Shown here: piece after piece, positions 40,613-43,817 of the stretch
Layout of the letters: each line of letters starts with the position of its first letter
Position numbering within the stretch: the first letter of the stretch is position 1
Made by a program: the position numbers and the translations under genes
Notes under the pieces: generated by a model
What the model was told of the DNA's origin: nothing
What the model saw: only the letters and a program-made list of their open reading frames with translations
Database searches by the model: none
Assembly: GCA_948512295.1 (NCBI GenBank)
Contig: CAOQRA010000006.1
Coordinates: forward strand, 1-43,817
Length of the DNA: 43,817 nt
Direction of reading: 5' to 3'
DNA from: an uncultured Eubacteriales bacterium
Lineage (GTDB): Bacteria > Bacillota > Clostridia > Christensenellales > UBA1242

Positions 40613-40952
40613 TAATTCGCTCCTTGTCCTATTGTATAATAATGAAATTTGTTAGTAAATGCGATTATTGGCAAAATTAAGCGAGTTTTGTACATTTATA
40701 AAAGCTTAAAATAATAACAATAAAAAACGCGGAAAGGTTAGAGTTTCACGTGCTTGTTTTAAGTCTGAGCGTTTTATATTCCAAAAATAACAAGTCTTTT
40801 GGGTTATTTGTAGACAAAAATAGCGCATAGCGTCAACAAATGCCTTTTGTCTGTAACATAGTGTTTTGCTGGTAAAGACTAAAAAACTAAAGTATCATAG
40901 TATTAAATTTTAAGCTAGATAAGTTTAAAATGGTAAAAGCTAAGCTCTAAAA
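40613..40952. other. Gene-free stretch with several hairpins
   Basis: Apart from the minDE promoter no gene is visible. Inverted repeats: AAAACGC with GCGTTTT (40724-40730, 40769-40775); AGACAAAA with TTTTGTCT (40812-40819, 40845-40852), which is extended by GTTA with TAAC (40803-40806, 40854-40857); and a 10-bp AT-rich stem (40907-40916 with 40922-40931) that may end degV transcription. It may contain a small RNA. Confidence 0.45.
40631..40659 (-). promoter_or_regulatory. Predicted minDE promoter
   Basis: On the minus strand TTTACT (40654-40659), a 17-base spacer and TACAAT (40631-40636), 18 bases before minD. Confidence 0.65.
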
Positions 40953-41795
40953 CTATTCAGCTTCAAAAAATACAAAACCATAAACTTTAGGGCCGACATG
41001 TGTTCCTACCACATAGCCGATTTCACAAGGAATTTTTTCTTGATTTTCGCCAAATATGTCAGAGCATTTTTTAGTTACCAATTCAATTTCTTCCAAATTA
41101 TCTGTATGGGCAGGATAGTAGGGTAAACTTTTGTCCATATTTGCCATTTTTTCTTTTAAATACGCAATAGCTTTTGCACTGCCCATTACTTTGCCTACGT
41201 TGACCACTTTTCCATCAACTACGCTTACTACTGGTTTTACTTTAAGCATGCTTCCTACTATGGCGCCAGTAGACGAAAGTCTGCCGCTGTTTTTTAAATA
41301 TTTTAAGTCATTTATGACCGCATATAAACGTACTTTACTTCTTAAACGATAAAATTCTTTTATTACTTCATCTGGCTTTACATTTGGTGTTCGCTCACAA
41401 AAGCGAGCAAGCTCTCCAAGTATTGCTCCTTGTGCTATGGTGGTAGTGCAGCATTCTTCTATGAATACGTTTTTCATTCCAAGATTTTCAGCAGCCATCT
41501 GTGCTTGCAGTTTAGTAGGGCTCATCTCCATTGAAATAAGTAGGGTAACGACAAAATAATCCTCATTGTTTACATAAGCTTTGTAGAATTGTTCAAATTT
41601 ATATGCGTTAGGCATAGCAGTTTTAGGGATTACCTCACTTTCTTGAAGCCGTTTATAAAACTCTCGTGTGGCCATACCTTGCGGAAAGCGCTCCTCACCA
41701 AAGTTTACCTCAATTGGAATTATGTGGATATCATATTTATCCAAATAAATTTGAGGTACATCAATTGATGCATCTGCTACAAACACGTATTTCAT
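40953..41795 (-). CDS. DegV-family fatty-acid-binding protein
   Basis: This 280-residue protein has the DegV (FakB-type) fold that presents fatty acids to the FakA kinase for phospholipid synthesis. It shows FVADASIDVP at the start, PKTAMPNAYKFEQ, a lipid-pocket region (ISMEMSPTKLQAQMAA) and SGRLSSTGAIVGSMLKVKPV. I start at the ATG at 41795, because AAGGAG lies five bases upstream; a GTG six bases earlier overlaps that site. No fakA is in the window. Confidence 0.93.
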   Translation of the reverse strand: MKYVFVADASIDVPQIYLDKYDIHIIPIEVNFGEERFPQGMATREFYKRLQESEVIPKTAMPNAYKFEQFYKAYVNNEDYFVVTLLISMEMSPTKLQAQMAAENLGMKNVFIEECCTTTIAQGAILGELARFCERTPNVKPDEVIKEFYRLRSKVRLYAVINDLKYLKNSGRLSSTGAIVGSMLKVKPVVSVVDGKVVNVGKVMGSAKAIAYLKEKMANMDKSLPYYPAHTDNLEEIELVTKKCSDIFGENQEKIPCEIGYVVGTHVGPKVYGFVFFEAE

Positions 41796-41817
41796 AGGCA
41801 CTCCTTAATATATTTCC

Positions 41818-41846
41818 AGTATACTATATAAAAAAATAAATTGCAA
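41818..41846 (-). promoter_or_regulatory. Predicted degV promoter
   Basis: On the minus strand TTGCAA (41841-41846), a 17-base spacer and TATACT (41818-41823). Confidence 0.65.
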
Positions 41847-41880
41847 ATGAAATTTGTGTATGTTTTTTTAAAAAAATTTA

Positions 41881-41909
41881 TTGATTTTTTCTTATATATG
41901 TAATATAAT
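41881..41909 (+). promoter_or_regulatory. Predicted promoter of the second SHOCT gene
   Basis: TTGATT (41881-41886), a 17-base spacer and TATAAT (41904-41909), 31 bases before the ATG. Confidence 0.7.
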
Positions 41910-41940
41910 AAAACTATAAATTAAAGTTTAGGAGTTTATT

Positions 41941-42426
41941 ATGAATAAAAGAAATGGTTGGTTTTTGGCATCTGGAATTATTTCAATAATTGATGCTGTG
42001 GTTATGGGCTTTTTGTCATTTTTCTTTTTAATTGGCACTATAGCAGTTAACAATTTGATTATATTATTCTTGTTATTTATGACTGCTGCCATAGTTTGTT
42101 CCGTAATTTATCTCAAAAATAGCAAAAGAAGTTTTGATGAAATGCACAAACATTCTGCTTCCGTTGTTACTGCAATAGTTCTATCTTTCCTTTGCTGTGG
42201 CTGGATCGTGGGTCTTTTTGCGGTTTTAGGTTATACAATGAGTCCATCAAATGAATATGTAAGCGAAACCAAAACAGAAAGTCAACCTATCGAACAAGTC
42301 GAACCTGCAATTAATTCTGATACAGCAGTTGAAAAGTTAGAGCAACTTAAAAAATTATATGACCAAGGCTTAATATCTGAAGAAGAATTTAACGAGAAAA
42401 AGAAAAGTTATTTAGAGAAATTATAA
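41941..42426 (+). CDS. Membrane protein with C-terminal SHOCT domain (second)
   Basis: This 161-residue protein has three hydrophobic helices (about residues 6-33, 36-58, 76-100), a polar linker, and a SHOCT motif (LEQLKKLYDQGLISEEEFNE). It has the same architecture as the gene at 19361 but little identity outside the SHOCT motif. AGGAG precedes the ATG, so unlike the first it has a normal leader. The left inverted repeat of the 42430-43703 unit begins four bases after its stop. Confidence 0.8.
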   Translation: MNKRNGWFLASGIISIIDAVVMGFLSFFFLIGTIAVNNLIILFLLFMTAAIVCSVIYLKNSKRSFDEMHKHSASVVTAIVLSFLCCGWIVGLFAVLGYTMSPSNEYVSETKTESQPIEQVEPAINSDTAVEKLEQLKKLYDQGLISEEEFNEKKKSYLEKL

Positions 42427-42429
42427 ACA

Positions 42430-42469
42430 ATAAAAAACAACCCAAAGGGCTATAAATTTTGAAACTAGC
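42430..42469 (+). repeat. Left inverted repeat of a 1.27 kb unit
   Basis: Two blocks, ATAAAAAACAACCC (42430-42443) and ATTTTGAAACTAGC (42456-42469), are separated by 12 bases. Both blocks recur, inverted and in the same order, at 43663-43703 with a 13-base spacer of different sequence. Confidence 0.7.
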
Positions 42470-42503
42470 AAAAAAACGAACTTAAATATAAGCTCGTTTT
42501 TTT
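42470..42503. terminator. Terminator after the second SDR gene
   Basis: A 10-bp AT-rich stem plus three inner pairs with one mismatch (42470-42483 with 42490-42503) has T runs on both strands. It starts directly after the left inverted repeat. Confidence 0.7.
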
Positions 42504-42511
42504 GACTGAAA

Positions 42512-43249
42512 TTATTTCTTTAAAATACCACCGCCATTAACTTTTAGGTTTTCGCCATTAATATAATCTGCTTTATCTGATAATAAGAACAAAACCGCAT
42601 TTGACATATCTTGCGTTTTACCAAGTCTATGGCGTGGATTTCGCTTTTCTTTTGCTGCAATTTCTTCTTTTGTCCAACCCGCGAGTGAAAGTGGTGTTGG
42701 TGTAAATGCAGGACTAACACAATTAACTCTTATGTTATACTCTGCAAGTTCCATGGCAAGACATTGGGTTAAAGTGATTATAGCAGAAGCCGAACAGCAA
42801 TAAGCAGAACATTCAGTATCTGGTCTAACACCGAGTGAAGAAGCAATGTTGACTATGCAAGCGTTCTCTTGATTCTTAAGAAGTGGAATAGCGTATTTAC
42901 TGCAAATCATTTTGCCGATAAAATTCGTATTAACAACCTTCATATAATTGTTAAGTTTGCAAGTTTCTACAAACTCGTCAACATTTGTTCCAGCATTATT
43001 CACAAGACCATTCAGTTTGCCATATTTCTTTTTAACTAAAGCAAACATCTCTTTCACTTGCTTTTCATCCGAAATGTCAGCTTTGAAAAGTAAAAATTTG
43101 TAACTTTTGCTTTCAAACTCTTTCTCAACTACTTTGGCTTGTTGTTCATTCTTTCCATAATTCAAAACGACTTCATTGCCGCCTTTTAATAAATCTTCAG
43201 CAATTTGTTTTCCAATTCCACTCGTTGCTCCAGTAACCAAATAAACCAT
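42512..43249 (-). CDS. FabG-like SDR lacking the catalytic lysine
   Basis: This 245-residue protein has the SDR fold of FabG-type reductases: TGATSGIG (6-13), NNAG (84-87), catalytic-type Ser in NIASSLG, and a C-terminal INGENLKVNGGG. The active-site motif is changed: Tyr150 is followed by CCSA, so the lysine of YxxxK is Ala154. A weak or altered activity, or a binding role, is expected. AAGGAG precedes the ATG, and a TATAAT lies at 43272-43277 on the minus strand. The gene lies inside the inverted-repeat unit. Confidence 0.87.
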   Translation of the reverse strand: MVYLVTGATSGIGKQIAEDLLKGGNEVVLNYGKNEQQAKVVEKEFESKSYKFLLFKADISDEKQVKEMFALVKKKYGKLNGLVNNAGTNVDEFVETCKLNNYMKVVNTNFIGKMICSKYAIPLLKNQENACIVNIASSLGVRPDTECSAYCCSASAIITLTQCLAMELAEYNIRVNCVSPAFTPTPLSLAGWTKEEIAAKEKRNPRHRLGKTQDMSNAVLFLLSDKADYINGENLKVNGGGILKK

Positions 43250-43294
43250 ATTAATACTCCTTTACAAAAATATTATATCATATATTACAGCAAT

Positions 43295-43322
43295 TTGTAT
43301 CTATAAATTAAAAAAATAATTT
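43295..43322 (+). promoter_or_regulatory. Possible promoter of the hairpin-rich region
   Basis: TTGTAT (43295-43300), a 16-base spacer and TAATTT (43317-43322). Transcription from it would start at the first 16-bp stem. Confidence 0.3.
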
Positions 43323-43327
43323 GGCAT

Positions 43328-43655
43328 TTAGGCGTGTGCTTGTATTATACAAGTGGCGTCGCACCGCTCCGCCAGACAAGCACACGCCTAATAAACAAAT
43401 TTAGTTGCAAAAGAGCGGCTCGCTGGCAGAGCGTAACGCTGCCCGCTCTTTTGCTTTTTGTTTTCTTCTCTCTATTATTCTAGTTTAAACGAATATTCTT
43501 TGTTGTCAAGGTCAAGGCAAGTGTCATAAAATTTGAAAATTTGTTGTTTAACGGCAACCTTGACAACGGCAGAAGTATTCGCTTTATTTTGCAGTTAAGA
43601 GAGATTTAGGAGCAAAAAGAAAACATAGGCTGTTTTTGTCTATGTTTTTCTTTTA
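43328..43655 (+). ncRNA. Candidate structured noncoding RNA
   Basis: Stem 1: 43328-43343 with 43376-43391 (16 bp perfect), inner stem TGGCG with CGCCA. Stem 2: 43407-43418 with 43443-43454 (12 bp), inner AGCG-TAA-CGCT. Stem 3: TCTCTCT with AGAGAGA (43467, 43598), CGAATA with TATTCG (43490, 43576), TTGTCAAGGT with ACCTTGACAA (43503, 43557). Stem 4: 43614-43628 with 43640-43654, one bulged base, T-rich, like a terminator. It matches no signature I know (RNase P, tmRNA, 6S, SRP). The strand is uncertain. Confidence 0.4.
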
Positions 43656-43662
43656 TTGTTCC

Positions 43663-43703
43663 GCTAGTTTCAAAATTGAATGACTAAAAGGGTTGTTTTT
43701 TAT
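43663..43703 (-). repeat. Right inverted repeat of the 1.27 kb unit
   Basis: GCTAGTTTCAAAAT (43663-43676) and GGGTTGTTTTTTAT (43690-43703) are exact reverse complements of the two 14-base blocks of the left repeat. The bases between the blocks differ (13 here, 12 at the left). Confidence 0.7.
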
Positions 43704-43785
43704 CTAACTTTTTTAAAAAGTCCAGTTTTCTTTACCTAGGATATGTTAATTTTTGTTGTAAAATATACATAAAGAAGGTGAAACT

Positions 43786-43817
43786 ATGGAAATACTTGCA
43801 CAAAGACTTAAGACTTT
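43786..43817 (+). CDS. Start of a gene cut by the window end (possibly XRE regulator)
   Basis: Only MEILAQRLKTL is visible, after a GAAGGTG ribosome site and an ATG at 43786. This opening resembles that of many XRE-family helix-turn-helix regulators. Too little is present to be sure. A TAAAAT at 43759-43764 may be its -10. Confidence 0.5.
   Translation, partial: MEILAQRLKT

Larger units (their letters stand above)
43250..43785. other. Gene-free stretch with dense nested hairpins
   Basis: No coding frame is convincing. From 43328 to 43655 the sequence is an almost continuous chain of inverted repeats: a 16-bp stem, a 12-bp stem, a three-part stem with a symmetric 16x16 bubble, and a terminator-like stem. 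The first two elements are GC-rich in an AT-rich setting. The right inverted repeat of the unit follows at 43663-43703. Confidence 0.7.

Noticed and set aside
43328..43391. Integron attC-like site.
   Set aside because: The arms are in the order TTTAGGC...GCCTAAT, the opposite of the RYYYAAC...GTTRRRY order of attC sites, and no integrase is present.
43467..43604. 6S RNA, because of the symmetric central bubble.
   Set aside because: The closing stem is only 7 bp and conserved 6S sequence features are not seen; it is reported only as part of an unknown structure.

Overview
This 43.8 kb window is chromosomal DNA from an AT-rich, low-G+C Gram-positive-type bacterium, most likely a member of the Bacillota close to Clostridia. 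The evidence is the gene content: RNase J, TsaE/TsaB, DegV, a PdaB-like deacetylase, RlmH, a DUF378 protein and a MinD/MinE pair. There are strong AGGAGG ribosome sites, and many promoters of the TTGACA-17-TATAAT type. The genus cannot be named from the sequence alone. I see no rRNA, tRNA, CRISPR array, phage module or transposase.

Layout. 1-5.07 kb: an ABC-2 exporter pair (minus), a lipoprotein, an ABC-type ATPase with a decayed active site, small hypothetical genes and a subtilase. 5.05-10.9 kb: murG (minus), a type IIA topoisomerase pair (ParE/ParC type) and an XRE regulator with tandem operator-like palindromes. 11.1-18.2 kb: polysaccharide deacetylase, a tandem-OB SSB-like protein, leuS, a SPOR-like membrane protein (minus) and groES-groEL. 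18.2-23.1 kb: an SDR, a SHOCT membrane protein, tadA, two CPBP membrane proteases and rlmH. 23.1-29.7 kb: a 23-residue membrane peptide and a DUF378 protein (minus), greA, a membrane protein, RNase J with its O-methyltransferase, PAP2 phosphatase, tsaE-tsaB and an acidic zinc-ribbon protein. 29.7-34.6 kb: a hypothetical gene, a 1088-residue surface protein (minus) and a TSUP transporter in two half-genes. 34.6-38.7 kb: a tight operon of ferredoxin, decayed Ppx/GppA-like protein, membrane-anchored trypsin-like protease and MreB-like protein. 38.8-43.8 kb: a hypothetical gene, minD-minE, degV, a second SHOCT protein, a second SDR lacking the catalytic lysine, and a 536-base gene-free stretch packed with nested hairpins. 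The window ends in the first codons of another gene.

How the genes work together. Most genes are housekeeping: translation (leuS, tadA, rlmH, tsaB/E), RNA decay (RNase J), transcription (greA), folding (groESL), DNA topology, and wall and division (murG, minDE, MreB-like, PAP2). Three parts stand out. First, a ~1.27 kb unit at 42430-43703 is bounded by 14+14-base inverted repeats and contains the altered SDR and a candidate structured RNA of about 330 nt. Second, the ferredoxin/Ppx-like/protease/actin-like operon is an unusual gene combination. Third, several membrane-protein genes start immediately downstream of a -10 element with no ribosome site, which predicts leaderless or nearly leaderless mRNAs. 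Several minus-strand genes also place their stop codon in the loop of the terminator hairpin.
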